Shown here one piece after another: positions 14,461 through 23,649 of a DNA stretch of 49,831 bases. The position numbers and the translations under genes were made by a program. The DNA is taken from assembly GCA_964634795.1 (NCBI GenBank), contig CAZWLL010000010.1:1-49831 (forward strand), read 5' to 3'. The notes beneath the pieces were generated by a model. The model searched no databases and had not been told where the DNA came from. It was given only the letters and a program-made list of their open reading frames with translations. The DNA comes from UMGS1696 sp964634795 (lineage in GTDB: Bacteria; Bacillota; Clostridia; Oscillospirales; CAG-272). Numbering within the stretch: the stretch's first letter is position 1; each line of letters opens with the position of its first letter.

Positions 14461-16275
14461 ATGAACGAGAACTACGATTATGATATTGTTATTGTAGACA
14501 GCGGAGTGTGCTTTAATAAAAAAAGCGATACTAAAGAGCTTCCGGATTTTTATAATGTAACTGAAGACTTTACATTTTATAAAAGTACGGACTACAAAGA
14601 TGATATCGGTCACGGCAGCATGATATACCATATTATAACACATGAAACAGTAGACGCCAAGATATGTGTTATCAGAATATTCGACAAAGATACCGATGAT
14701 GTGGATGATACCGCATTAATCAGTGTATTGTCGTTTATTCGTGATAATATCAGCTGTCGTATTATAAATCTGAGTTTAGGCTTGACGTCAAGTGATAGGC
14801 TGGTGCATCTGGAAAAGGTATGCCGCGAAATTTCGGATAAAGATACTGTTATTGTATCCGCATTTGACAACAACGGCAGTTTTTCATTTCCCGCAGCTTT
14901 CGATTTTGTAATCGGAGTTGACAATTGGTATCAAAGCAAATCAGTTGATAACTTCGAATATGTATCTGACAGTCCGATTAACATCCGTGCAAAAGGTGGG
15001 TTACAGAAAATCGATTGGAATGGCAGATGCGCTGTCATAGGCGGAAGCAGCTTTGCGTGTGCACATATTACAGCGTATATCTTTAATATGATGTGCAGTA
15101 AACACAGACAGTTGTCGTTTAATGAAACCTTAGCATTGCTGAAAGAAAACGCATGCAATGTATATCCCGGACAATTATCGTATATTAATCCCGAAATACC
15201 GTTTAGCTTAAAAAAAGCCGCTATATTTCCGTTCAACAAGGAAATGCATCAGTTGGTTAGATTTACGAAGGATCTTTCTTTTGAGATTACCGATGTATAC
15301 GATTTACCTCAAACCGGACGTGTCGGTGTTAAAACAAGCAGGATAGTTCGTGAATCGGAATCAGATGCATCTGAAGAGTATGTGATAAAAAATATTAAAC
15401 GTATATCGTACGAAATGTTTGATACGCTTATTCTCGGACATTTGGATGAACTGAACAGAATAGCAGGGTACGACATTAGAGATAAAATTACTAAAGAGGC
15501 ACTGGAAGCAGGCAAGAACGTATACTCATTTGATGATATTGATATTTCATTAAAGGAAAAATACATCCGACAATTTTATCATCCGGATATTAACGCTGAG
15601 TGTACGGCAAACAATTTCGGAAAATTATATCAGATAAATGTACCGGTAATCGGAGTATGGGGAACATCTTCGGCACAAGGTAAATTCACACTTCAAATAA
15701 TCTTACGCAAGCTTTTTTCCGAAGCGGGATATTCAGTCGGAGGAATCGGTTCCGAGCCGCACTCGCTGCTGTTCGGAATGGATTATGTTTTCCCGATGGG
15801 TTATGCGTCACCACTCAATTTAGATGATTGGCAGGCTGTATCGATTTTAAATAAAATGGTATTCAGCTTGAATCAAAAAGACGTAATAATCGCGGGTTCA
15901 CAGGCTAATTCGATACCGATGAACATGTATAATTTATCATCGATTCCCGTCCGAATGTTCAGCTATTTACTCGGAATCAATCCCGATGTTGTTATTCTTA
16001 ATATCAACCCCGATGACGATATAGATTACATAAGGAATACCGTTAAATACATCGAAGGTGTTGCAGACTGCAAGGTATTGGCATTGGTTATGTTCCCAAT
16101 GAAGTGCGTTAACGATTGGAGAAAATCCTTTGATATAAAAGAAACAGTCAGTGATAATGAATTTTCTGACACAAGTGAATATTTAAGAGAAAAAATAGGT
16201 CTTCCGGTATTCAGGTTAGGCAACAGTGAACACATGAGACTGCTGTATAACCTGATTACAGACTATTTGACATAA
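14461..16275 (+). CDS. Fusion of S8 subtilisin-like protease and DUF1611-like P-loop domain
   Basis: This 604-residue protein joins two modules. Residues 1 to about 240 are a compact subtilase with no signal peptide: Asp13 in IVIVDSGV, His51 in DIGHGSMIYH, the oxyanion Asn137 in AFDNNG and the nucleophile Ser197 in GGSSFACAH. Residues 390-604 form a P-loop domain (VIGVWGTSSAQGKFT, Lys408) with the GT-x5-GK-x-T spacing of DUF1611-type proteins. In related clostridial peptide loci, as I recall, a protein of this P-loop type is a separate maturation factor. The protease is the likely leader peptidase, since neither ABC protein has a C39 domain. The gene has no clear Shine-Dalgarno site and follows a weak hairpin, suggesting low translation relative to the precursor. 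Confidence 0.8.
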   Translation: MNENYDYDIVIVDSGVCFNKKSDTKELPDFYNVTEDFTFYKSTDYKDDIGHGSMIYHIITHETVDAKICVIRIFDKDTDDVDDTALISVLSFIRDNISCRIINLSLGLTSSDRLVHLEKVCREISDKDTVIVSAFDNNGSFSFPAAFDFVIGVDNWYQSKSVDNFEYVSDSPINIRAKGGLQKIDWNGRCAVIGGSSFACAHITAYIFNMMCSKHRQLSFNETLALLKENACNVYPGQLSYINPEIPFSLKKAAIFPFNKEMHQLVRFTKDLSFEITDVYDLPQTGRVGVKTSRIVRESESDASEEYVIKNIKRISYEMFDTLILGHLDELNRIAGYDIRDKITKEALEAGKNVYSFDDIDISLKEKYIRQFYHPDINAECTANNFGKLYQINVPVIGVWGTSSAQGKFTLQIILRKLFSEAGYSVGGIGSEPHSLLFGMDYVFPMGYASPLNLDDWQAVSILNKMVFSLNQKDVIIAGSQANSIPMNMYNLSSIPVRMFSYLLGINPDVVILNINPDDDIDYIRNTVKYIEGVADCKVLALVMFPMKCVNDWRKSFDIKETVSDNEFSDTSEYLREKIGLPVFRLGNSEHMRLLYNLITDYLT

Positions 16276-16288
16276 AGGAATGATGCAT

Positions 16289-18073
16289 ATGAAACAGAAT
16301 TTCAGTAACATTAAATATGCCTTGCGAAATCAGTGGCTTTGGACGAGAGAAAGGGTTGTTTTAACGTTTGTAAGAGTTCCCATAGCTGTTATAATCTCTT
16401 TCTTGACTATGTATTTTCCTGCTTTGATTGTATCGGAGATGGAAAACGGTTTAAATTTTTCACGAATAGTCATTACCATTGCCGCTTATATAGGTATATG
16501 GTATTTATTTAATTTATTCGAAAAATATCGTTACAGCCGTTCGGAAAAATACAGATACTATGTTGAGAATATGTATCAGCTGAAGCTGATTGAAAAGCAT
16601 TGGAGAACGGACTACGAAAAGACGGAAGATCCTAATATAACTCAGGAATATAATATAGCGTACGGTGACGCTACAGGCTATTGTTCCCCCGCTGAAATAC
16701 TGAATACTGTCGTTGATTTATTACTGAGCCTGCTTGGAATTGTAACGTACAGCGGCGTTATTGTATCATTCTCAATATATTTTATAATCCCTGTTCTTGT
16801 ATCGGCAGTGGTAACATATATCACAGGCCAATACATGATTAAATATCATGAAAAGCATGCTCGTGACAGTGAATTCTACGACAGAAAAGTATCGTATATC
16901 AGAGGATGTGCATCGGATATTAAATCGGCAAAAGAAATAAGGGTCTTTTCTTTATCTGATTGGTTTAAAAGAATATTCAGTATTAATATTGCCGAAAGTT
17001 TAAAATTAAACCAAAAGAAAAGAAATGTGTCTTTTAAAATAAATCTCATTAATACTTCTGTGCTGCTGCTGCAAAACATTTTTATTTATACAGTACTGAC
17101 AATAAGAATTGTAAATAAAGAAATAACCGCTTCGGATTATGTACTTCTTCTCGGCTTGGTTACCGGATTCAGTTCTTGGTTTATAGGCATAATCAACGAC
17201 TATAATCAATTAATAGGCGATGCTGTTACAATACAGCATTACAGAAACTATCTTGAAATGCCTGACGCTATAACAAACGAAAACGGTAAACATATTGACG
17301 GTAAATATACGGTTTCTCCCGAGATAACATTTAAGAATGTCGGATATCAGTATTTAAATGCGGAAAACAAGTTATACAATGACTTTAATATAAAAATTAA
17401 TTCCGGTGAAAAAATAGCAATAGTAGGAGAAAACGGAGCCGGAAAAACTACCTTAGTAAAGCTTTTATGTGGATTGTATAAACCTCAAAACGGTGAAATA
17501 TACATTAACGATGAACCTGCAAGTCAAATAGATAAAACCGATTACTTTAATCTGTTTTCGGTAGTATTTCAAGACATGTATTTGCTCCCTATTAAGATAA
17601 AGGAGTTTGTCGCATCTACGGATACAAACATATCCGATGAAAAGGTTATTGCCGCACTCGAAAAAGCAGGTTTATATGATAAGGTTAAATCACTTCCCGA
17701 CGGAATCGAAAATCCTCTTATGAAGGGAGTACAGGAAAACGGTGTTGATTTATCAGGCGGAGAAATACAGAAGCTGATGATTGCCCGTGCATTTTATAAG
17801 AATGCACCTATCCTGATTTTCGATGAACCGTCCTCGGCACTGGACCCGATTGCGGAAAAGAATCTGTACGGTTTTATAAATGAAAATACAAAAGACAAGA
17901 CCGTCATATTTATTTCTCACAGATTAGCCTCAACTAAGTTCTGCGATAGAATAGTTTACTTGGAAAACGGTACTATTGCGGAAAGCGGCTCACACGACGA
18001 ATTGATGAAGAAAAACGGTAAGTATGCTGAATTGTTCCAGATTCAGAGTAAATACTATAAGAGCGAGAGGTAA
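16289..18073 (+). CDS. ABC exporter half-transporter, first subunit
   Basis: This 594-residue protein (ATG at 16289 with AAAGGA at 16274-16279; an upstream ATG at 16280 abuts that site) has an N-terminal membrane domain of about six helices and a C-terminal ATPase. Walker A is VGENGAGKTT near residue 380, the signature is VDLSGGEIQKL near 487, and Walker B is ILIFDEPSSALDP. There is no N-terminal C39 peptidase domain. It lies 13 bases after the protease fusion and is followed directly by a second ABC half-transporter, so a heterodimeric peptide exporter is the natural reading. Both ATPase sites look intact. Confidence 0.9.
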   Translation: MKQNFSNIKYALRNQWLWTRERVVLTFVRVPIAVIISFLTMYFPALIVSEMENGLNFSRIVITIAAYIGIWYLFNLFEKYRYSRSEKYRYYVENMYQLKLIEKHWRTDYEKTEDPNITQEYNIAYGDATGYCSPAEILNTVVDLLLSLLGIVTYSGVIVSFSIYFIIPVLVSAVVTYITGQYMIKYHEKHARDSEFYDRKVSYIRGCASDIKSAKEIRVFSLSDWFKRIFSINIAESLKLNQKKRNVSFKINLINTSVLLLQNIFIYTVLTIRIVNKEITASDYVLLLGLVTGFSSWFIGIINDYNQLIGDAVTIQHYRNYLEMPDAITNENGKHIDGKYTVSPEITFKNVGYQYLNAENKLYNDFNIKINSGEKIAIVGENGAGKTTLVKLLCGLYKPQNGEIYINDEPASQIDKTDYFNLFSVVFQDMYLLPIKIKEFVASTDTNISDEKVIAALEKAGLYDKVKSLPDGIENPLMKGVQENGVDLSGGEIQKLMIARAFYKNAPILIFDEPSSALDPIAEKNLYGFINENTKDKTVIFISHRLASTKFCDRIVYLENGTIAESGSHDELMKKNGKYAELFQIQSKYYKSER

Positions 18074-18077
18074 TTAT

Positions 18078-19883
18078 ATGAAAAACGCTAACTCGAGAGC
18101 ACTTGCTCTTAATTTCTCATTTAACAAAAAATGGCTGCCGATCGTTATTCTTTTTAACTTTTGCGATATTTTCCTTCCTTATTTCGAAATCATACTTTCA
18201 TCATTGATTCTTGATGAAGTGTACAACGGTGTTAAGTCTGTCAATTATTTCGTATTCTTGGTTATAACATTATTAGCGGGAAATTATATCATAGCAATAT
18301 TCTCCCACTTGCTTCGCAAGGCATATTATAAGAACTGCGATATACTCGAAAATAACCAAAGCGCATATATAATGAACGCTTCCATGAACTATGATTACGA
18401 GGTGTTGGAAAGCGAAGATTACAAAAAACTGAAACGCTCAATTGAGGAAAACGAGAGATACGGTGACGGTCGAAATCTTCTTATGCGTTCATTGCAGGGA
18501 ATTATTTATGACTGCATGACCTTACTTATCGCCTTATACTTTATCGTCGAACTGGTATACAAACTTGCAACACATGATTTCAGTATAATGTCTGTTATCT
18601 TTATTGTATTGATTCTTGCGTTGGCGATTGCAAATGTAAAACTTGCGAAATCATCTCAAGCTAAAGAACTTGAGATGTCTCAGAAGATCGGAGATACTAT
18701 GAATGATGAGAGCCGATTTGACGATGCGATTGACAGCTATCAAATCGGTAAGGATGTTCGTCTGTACAACCTTGATAATCTGATTTTAAACTTTAAGAAA
18801 AGATATTTGTTAGACAATCACTTGAAATGCTTCAAATGGTTTATGGACAATTACTACAAAAACAATATTCCGGTTGACCTGACTTCATTTATAATGAAGC
18901 TTGCGATTTATCTGTTCATATTTATTAACATTTCGAACGGAGTATTGCCTGTCGGCAGTATTATCAAATATGTTGGCTTAGTCGAAATGGTAGTATCTGC
19001 AGTACGCAGCTTGGTTATGGATTCATCTGCAATAAAGGATAATACACCTTGTGTTGAAAATTATTTAAAGCAATTTGAGTATTCAAGCAAGTCAAATGAA
19101 AAAGTTGCTAATGGTGCGGTTATTCCGAAAGAAGCGGAAATCGAATTCAAGGACGTTTCATTCAAATATGAAGGTTCTGATTATATGGCATTAAACCATA
19201 TAAACTTAAAGATTGACAGTAAAAATTGTTATGCACTTGTCGGCGAGAACGGTTCAGGCAAAACAACATTAGTTAAGCTGTTATGCAGATTGTATCGTCC
19301 TACCGAAGGAGAGATTCTCTTGAACGGTACTGATATTTGGAGCTATGATTACGATGAGTACATAAAGCTGATATCACCCGTCTTCCAGGATTTTAAGCTG
19401 TTCTCAATGACACTTGGTGAAAACATAGCCCTTTGTGAAAAATATGATGCTTCAAAAGTAAATGATTGTATAGACAGAGTAAATCTGAAAGAGCGTTACT
19501 CAGAGATGAAAAACGGTCTCGATACGAATCTGTACAAAGACTTTGATGAAGAGGGTGTAGAGATTTCCGGAGGAGAAGGTCAGAAAATCGCGTTGGCACG
19601 AGCATTATATAAAAATTCTGATTTAATGATATTCGATGAGCCGACAGCAGCTCTTGATCCGAGAGCTGAAAGCGAGATTTACAATATGATGAAAAATACT
19701 TTGGAAAATCATACGGTTATATTTGTAAGCCACAGATTGTCTTCGTGCATATTCAGCGATAAGATATTTGTGCTTCATCAAGGTTGTCTGGTAGAAGAAG
19801 GAACTCATGAAAAGCTGTTGACGAATAAGAACGGTAAATACAGTGAGCTCTGGAACACACAAGCACAAATGTATCAAAACTGA
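18078..19883 (+). CDS. ABC exporter half-transporter, second subunit
   Basis: This 601-residue ABC exporter subunit starts at the ATG at 18078, four bases after the previous stop with GAGAGG at 18065-18070; an overlapping longer frame back to 18024 has no ribosome site. It has an N-terminal membrane domain and a C-terminal ATPase with Walker A VGENGSGKTT, the signature VEISGGEGQK and Walker B LMIFDEPTAALDP. It most likely pairs with the preceding subunit to export the modified peptide. It is the last gene of the operon, followed by a long bidirectional hairpin. Confidence 0.9.
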   Translation: MKNANSRALALNFSFNKKWLPIVILFNFCDIFLPYFEIILSSLILDEVYNGVKSVNYFVFLVITLLAGNYIIAIFSHLLRKAYYKNCDILENNQSAYIMNASMNYDYEVLESEDYKKLKRSIEENERYGDGRNLLMRSLQGIIYDCMTLLIALYFIVELVYKLATHDFSIMSVIFIVLILALAIANVKLAKSSQAKELEMSQKIGDTMNDESRFDDAIDSYQIGKDVRLYNLDNLILNFKKRYLLDNHLKCFKWFMDNYYKNNIPVDLTSFIMKLAIYLFIFINISNGVLPVGSIIKYVGLVEMVVSAVRSLVMDSSAIKDNTPCVENYLKQFEYSSKSNEKVANGAVIPKEAEIEFKDVSFKYEGSDYMALNHINLKIDSKNCYALVGENGSGKTTLVKLLCRLYRPTEGEILLNGTDIWSYDYDEYIKLISPVFQDFKLFSMTLGENIALCEKYDASKVNDCIDRVNLKERYSEMKNGLDTNLYKDFDEEGVEISGGEGQKIALARALYKNSDLMIFDEPTAALDPRAESEIYNMMKNTLENHTVIFVSHRLSSCIFSDKIFVLHQGCLVEEGTHEKLLTNKNGKYSELWNTQAQMYQN

Positions 19884-19898
19884 TAATCAAAATAAGTA

Positions 19899-19998
19899 AA
19901 GAAAAAGACGTGAGCATCAAAGCTGCCCTGATTCCCAATCGTTAGTTTTTGGTTTGACTTTTGGAAGTCGGGGCACTTTCGGCTCACGTCTTTTTCTT
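19899..19998. terminator. Long hairpin terminating the peptide operon (bidirectional)
   Basis: AAGAAAAAGACGTGAGC (19899-19915) and its exact complement (19982-19998) form a 17-bp stem ending in a T-rich run on both strands. Inside, AAAG/CTTT and GCCC/GGGC extend the pairing, so the whole element is about 100 nt, much longer than an ordinary terminator. It lies between convergent genes. Confidence 0.8.
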
Positions 19999-20041
19999 AT
20001 ATTATCTTATATTAAAAGCAAACTATTCGTATTATTTTAAA

Positions 20042-21745
20042 TTACTGTACATGCAGAATCTTTTCATCTGTAGGATAATCTTTCGGCACGCTGAAGCGAA
20101 TCTCTTCGGAAGAATTTTCCGCTGTAAGGGCAGTATCATTCCATGAAATATCCTCAAACCATAAGTCACCGATAGTGAAATCACTAATCGGGCCTCTGTC
20201 GGAATTTTTAATGATTAAGTCGATATAATTCTTAGAAACAGAGGAATTAAGCGTAGCTTCTTTCGCGTGAATATTCTTAAAATGGATGTCACGTACAACA
20301 CCGCCGTTTTCCATGCATATTGTAATAAGTGGACAATGTGTTACGTAAATCTCAAGATTCTCAAAAGTCATATCAGAATCTGTAATTGACGGATTAGAGC
20401 CTTCAATTGATACTGTCGCGCATCCGAGGTGAGATGACCAGTCGGCAAGCGCAAATCCTACCGAGTTGTTGCGCCATGTTACTTCGTTTTGGTCAAAATT
20501 CGATTCATATACACAGCCGTATGCAATGCCTTTATCGGTCCAAACAGCGTTATTTTCAAAAACGACATTCTTTGTGCGCAGTGTACCGTCAGATGTGGAT
20601 TTAACTTCCAATGCGTCATCACCTGTACGTACGAAGCAGCCTGAAACATTAGCATTCTCACAGTCGGAGAGCATTACACCATCGGAATATGTACGATAGC
20701 CTATTAAAATAAGATCGCGTATCGTAATGTCTTTGCAGTTTGTAAAACAACATGTCCATGAGTTGGAATTGCAGACATTAAAGCCGGCGAATTCCATATT
20801 TTCCATTCGTGTGAATGAGAAGATAACGCCTGCTACTCCTCTCATTGCGACATCAAGTGACGGACGACCGATAATAGTTACGTTTTTGTGTCCCCATGAT
20901 GAGAACAAACTGCTGTATTTCGGTGAACCATCATCTTTGTATGTCAAAAAGCTTGCACGTAAAAGCGTTCCGGGTTCAAAATATAAAGTAATGTTGTCAG
21001 CCTCAATAGAAATGCACTCGATGTAGTATGTACCTTTTTTGAAGTAGTAAAGAGTATTCTGTTGATTGAGAACAGTGTCAGCTCCGGGGTATTCACCGGG
21101 TTCAAATTCAATGCGTTTGTATGAGTCAGGAACATTGACAGTTTCCGCAGGTTTAACCATCAGAGTCAGTGGGAAAGCAGAGCCTCCCTTACCGTCTTTT
21201 CTATCGAACGTAAAGGTATATGTACCGAAAGCATTGATTTCAGCATGTACATTCTGTCCGTCAACGGTTGCGGTAACGCCGGCACTCTCGGGCAATACAA
21301 CAGGATTTTCCCTCTCGATATGTGTTGTCATATTGACGTCAAGAGAGAAGCTTCCGTCATCAGAGTAACCTGATACATCAATATAAGCAAATGAATGCGG
21401 AGAACGTGTAGTTTTTTCCGTAAAGACCGGTATTTCAGTGCCGTTTACAGTGAGTGTATAGTATGGCGATACTATTATTCCGGGACGGGTATTAGCACCG
21501 TTATGCATGTTTACACTGTTTTCATCAATCCAGTCCTCTAAGGAGTCAGGTACATAGTCAGTGTAATCCGCACCGGAAACAGTTAGTGTGGTCTCAGGCA
21601 CTGCGCTTTCAGTTTCAGCTGTATCTTGTGTTTCATTAACAGCGGTTTCGAGTGCATCATCAGTTTCTTTCTGACAAGCGGTAGTCATTAGAATTCCTCC
21701 AAGTAACAATACAAGTAAAATATAGTGTAGGTAATGTATTTTCAT
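20042..21745 (-). CDS. Beta-helix lipoprotein, GH28-like
   Basis: This 567-residue lipoprotein has an N-terminal signal ending at Cys24, a Glu/Thr-rich tether, a beta-sandwich-like region (about residues 50-210) and a C-terminal right-handed parallel beta-helix. The helix carries YSDGVMLSDCENANVSGCFV and RTGDDALEVKS, the same arrangement of paired aspartates and RTGDDALxxK as in GH28 polygalacturonases and related enzymes; the N-terminal domain recalls GH49-like proteins. The likely task is cleavage of a polysaccharide at the cell surface. AGGAGG precedes the ATG at 21745. The gene has its own strong promoter and stands alone. The fold is well supported; the substrate is not. Confidence 0.75.
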   Translation of the reverse strand: MKIHYLHYILLVLLLGGILMTTACQKETDDALETAVNETQDTAETESAVPETTLTVSGADYTDYVPDSLEDWIDENSVNMHNGANTRPGIIVSPYYTLTVNGTEIPVFTEKTTRSPHSFAYIDVSGYSDDGSFSLDVNMTTHIERENPVVLPESAGVTATVDGQNVHAEINAFGTYTFTFDRKDGKGGSAFPLTLMVKPAETVNVPDSYKRIEFEPGEYPGADTVLNQQNTLYYFKKGTYYIECISIEADNITLYFEPGTLLRASFLTYKDDGSPKYSSLFSSWGHKNVTIIGRPSLDVAMRGVAGVIFSFTRMENMEFAGFNVCNSNSWTCCFTNCKDITIRDLILIGYRTYSDGVMLSDCENANVSGCFVRTGDDALEVKSTSDGTLRTKNVVFENNAVWTDKGIAYGCVYESNFDQNEVTWRNNSVGFALADWSSHLGCATVSIEGSNPSITDSDMTFENLEIYVTHCPLITICMENGGVVRDIHFKNIHAKEATLNSSVSKNYIDLIIKNSDRGPISDFTIGDLWFEDISWNDTALTAENSSEEIRFSVPKDYPTDEKILHVQ

Positions 21746-21767
21746 TACATCATACCTCCTATTATAA

Positions 21768-21796
21768 AGTATATCAGTTTATTCGTGCTATGTCAA
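21768..21796 (-). promoter_or_regulatory. Sigma-A promoter of the beta-helix lipoprotein gene
   Basis: TTGACA (21796-21791) and TATACT (21773-21768) on the minus strand have a 17-base spacer and an extended TGa before the -10 box. Confidence 0.75.
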
Positions 21797-21911
21797 GTTT
21801 TTCTGAACTTGTACGGTTAATTGTACCGTATATCAAGCTCGGAAGAGTACTTCAAAAAAATCGTAAACTATGAGTTTAAAGTTGAATTTACAATAATTAT
21901 CGGTTTTTATA

Positions 21912-21940
21912 TTGCTATTGTCTCCATATTAGTGTATAAA
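21912..21940 (+). promoter_or_regulatory. Sigma-A promoter of the J-domain/HIRAN gene pair
   Basis: TTGCTA (21912-21917) and TATAAA (21935-21940) with a 17-base spacer lie 83 bases before the first start codon. The gap back to the divergent lipoprotein gene contains nothing else I can name. Confidence 0.55.
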
Positions 21941-22022
21941 TATACTGTAGTGATAAACAGATAAATTATTATAACGATTTCCAAGAACTAATCATATTTT
22001 AGAATAATCGGAGGTTGACCAA

Positions 22023-23192
22023 ATGGCTGATATGAAGCAAATTTATAATTTTGCTGTTAAATGGTGTGAAAAATTCGAAAACCCCAACACCGATTATATA
22101 GAACTCGTAGATCATTACATGTCAGATGAATGTGATGCTCTGGGCTTTAAAATGGACTGCGGTCGTGCCTTTTCCGAAAAATACGGAAAAGCAGTAGACA
22201 ATTCGGAAGCTCTCGAGAAAATTATCGACCAAGTTGACGATATCTCTTTGCTTGGCTCCGCAATATATTCGGCTTGGCGTTATTTCAACCATTGGGCATA
22301 TGATGGTGCCGAAATTCTAGATCGGAATAACAGAAAATGGTTTATTATTGCGCTTACGCGACTCAAAGAACTTTCTGCAATTCAAAACGAGGGGGAGTAT
22401 ACCATAATTCTTTTGCCTGAATTTGCCGCATTGAAATCCGATGTTGAAAAATTACGTACGGAAATTTCCATGCTGTTGCTTGAAAAAGATGAATTGCGGT
22501 TTGTTGTTTGCAAAAATATAGAAACAGCATATATGCTCGCTCTCGGAAACCTTGAGTACAAAGCATTTGAGCTAAACTGTGAGGTACTGCGGATTAAACG
22601 AAAAATAACCATCATTCAAGCTATTAAAAACCGTCAGGAAAAGATAGTAATGTCAGATATTGAGAGAAAGCTTGATGAAGAGTTTGCGGAATATAAGCAA
22701 CAGCTTAATAATCAAATAGACAAGATGAACAAAGCAATCGAATACAGCAAGGCAAGCCCTCTCACAGAGGAGGAAACAAAAGAACTAAAGAAACTTTATC
22801 GTAACATAGTAAAAGCTCTTCATCCGGATTTGCATCCCGATGTTACTACAGCGCAGAACAGATTGTTTCTAAATGCGGTACAGGCATACAAAAACGGTGA
22901 CCTTGACACATTGCGCATTATAAGTGAAATGACAGTGAAACCGCTTGATTTCAAACAAAGTGAAAATGATTTGACTTTTTTAAAACAGGAAAAAGAGAGG
23001 CTTGTCAAAAGCCTTAAACTTATCGATGAGCAAATAAAAAGTATAAAATCCGTGTATCCGTACACAATGAAGGATTTGGTTAATGACTCTAAGCAAATAG
23101 ACGAAAAGAAAGCCGAACTTAATAAAACGATAGAAGAGCTGCGAGAAGTATATGACATATATGCAGCACGGCTTAAAGAAATTTTGAGGTAA
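22023..23192 (+). CDS. J-domain-like coiled-coil protein
   Basis: This 389-residue soluble protein contains, near residues 250-305, a DnaJ-like stretch: KKLYRNIVKALHPDLHPD with the HPD tripeptide at 267-269 (a second HPD at 271-273), then a helix with a FLNAVQAYKNGDLDTLRII pattern. Such J-domains stimulate Hsp70 ATPases. The N-terminal 140 residues form an unrecognised globular domain, and residues 140-250 and 320-389 are heptad-like coiled coils rich in Lys, Glu and Leu. CGGAGG lies upstream of the ATG. It is followed four bases later by a HIRAN-domain gene. It differs from standard DnaJ in lacking an N-terminal J-domain, a Gly/Phe linker or zinc-finger cysteines. Function unknown. Confidence 0.6.
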   Translation: MADMKQIYNFAVKWCEKFENPNTDYIELVDHYMSDECDALGFKMDCGRAFSEKYGKAVDNSEALEKIIDQVDDISLLGSAIYSAWRYFNHWAYDGAEILDRNNRKWFIIALTRLKELSAIQNEGEYTIILLPEFAALKSDVEKLRTEISMLLLEKDELRFVVCKNIETAYMLALGNLEYKAFELNCEVLRIKRKITIIQAIKNRQEKIVMSDIERKLDEEFAEYKQQLNNQIDKMNKAIEYSKASPLTEEETKELKKLYRNIVKALHPDLHPDVTTAQNRLFLNAVQAYKNGDLDTLRIISEMTVKPLDFKQSENDLTFLKQEKERLVKSLKLIDEQIKSIKSVYPYTMKDLVNDSKQIDEKKAELNKTIEELREVYDIYAARLKEILR

Positions 23193-23196
23193 TAAC

Positions 23197-23595
23197 ATGA
23201 GCAACATTTTAGAGAGCAACAGTGGAGGACTTATCAGTCTGCTCCACGGCAAAAACGGCGAGCTTACAATAACAAAACCCTTTGAGCAGGATATTTTTCT
23301 GTTTGACACTTACGTTGCTGGAACTACCCACATTGAAGGTATTGAGGAATTAGCGGAACACCTGAATATAGACGATAAATTGAATTTCTTCCGCGAACCT
23401 GATAACAATTATGACCATAAAGCCATAGTAATAAAGAATGATGATGGAATCAAAATCGGATATGTACCGAAAGATGATAATGTTGTTTTTTCGCGTCTTA
23501 TGGATGCCGGAAAACTGCTTTTCGGAAAAATTACCGCTAAAGAAATCAAAGGCAAATGGGTGAAAATCAACATCGGCATTTATCTGCATGAGTAG
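23197..23595 (+). CDS. HIRAN-domain protein
   Basis: This 132-residue protein consists almost entirely of a HIRAN domain, a small beta-barrel that in Rad5/HLTF-type proteins binds DNA ends. The family pattern is seen in FDTYVAGTTHIEGIEEL, LNFFREPDNNYDHKAIVIKNDDGIKIGYVPKDDN (the N-x-x-D-x-x-A-I-x-V block) and a C-terminal strand. It follows the J-domain protein gene by four bases with GAGG inside the upstream gene's end, so the two are co-translated. Stand-alone bacterial HIRAN proteins are poorly characterised; a link with DNA repair or stress response is conjecture. Confidence 0.8.
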   Translation: MSNILESNSGGLISLLHGKNGELTITKPFEQDIFLFDTYVAGTTHIEGIEELAEHLNIDDKLNFFREPDNNYDHKAIVIKNDDGIKIGYVPKDDNVVFSRLMDAGKLLFGKITAKEIKGKWVKINIGIYLHE

Positions 23596-23649
23596 GTAAT
23601 TAATCTTTACATTAATGTGAGCCGACATCGGTTTTATTTAAAAGAATAC

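Noticed and set aside
18024..18077. Upstream extension of the second ABC subunit overlapping the first
   Set aside because: GAGAGG at 18065-18070 is spaced correctly for ATG 18078, and the extension would lie inside the end of the preceding gene with no ribosome site.
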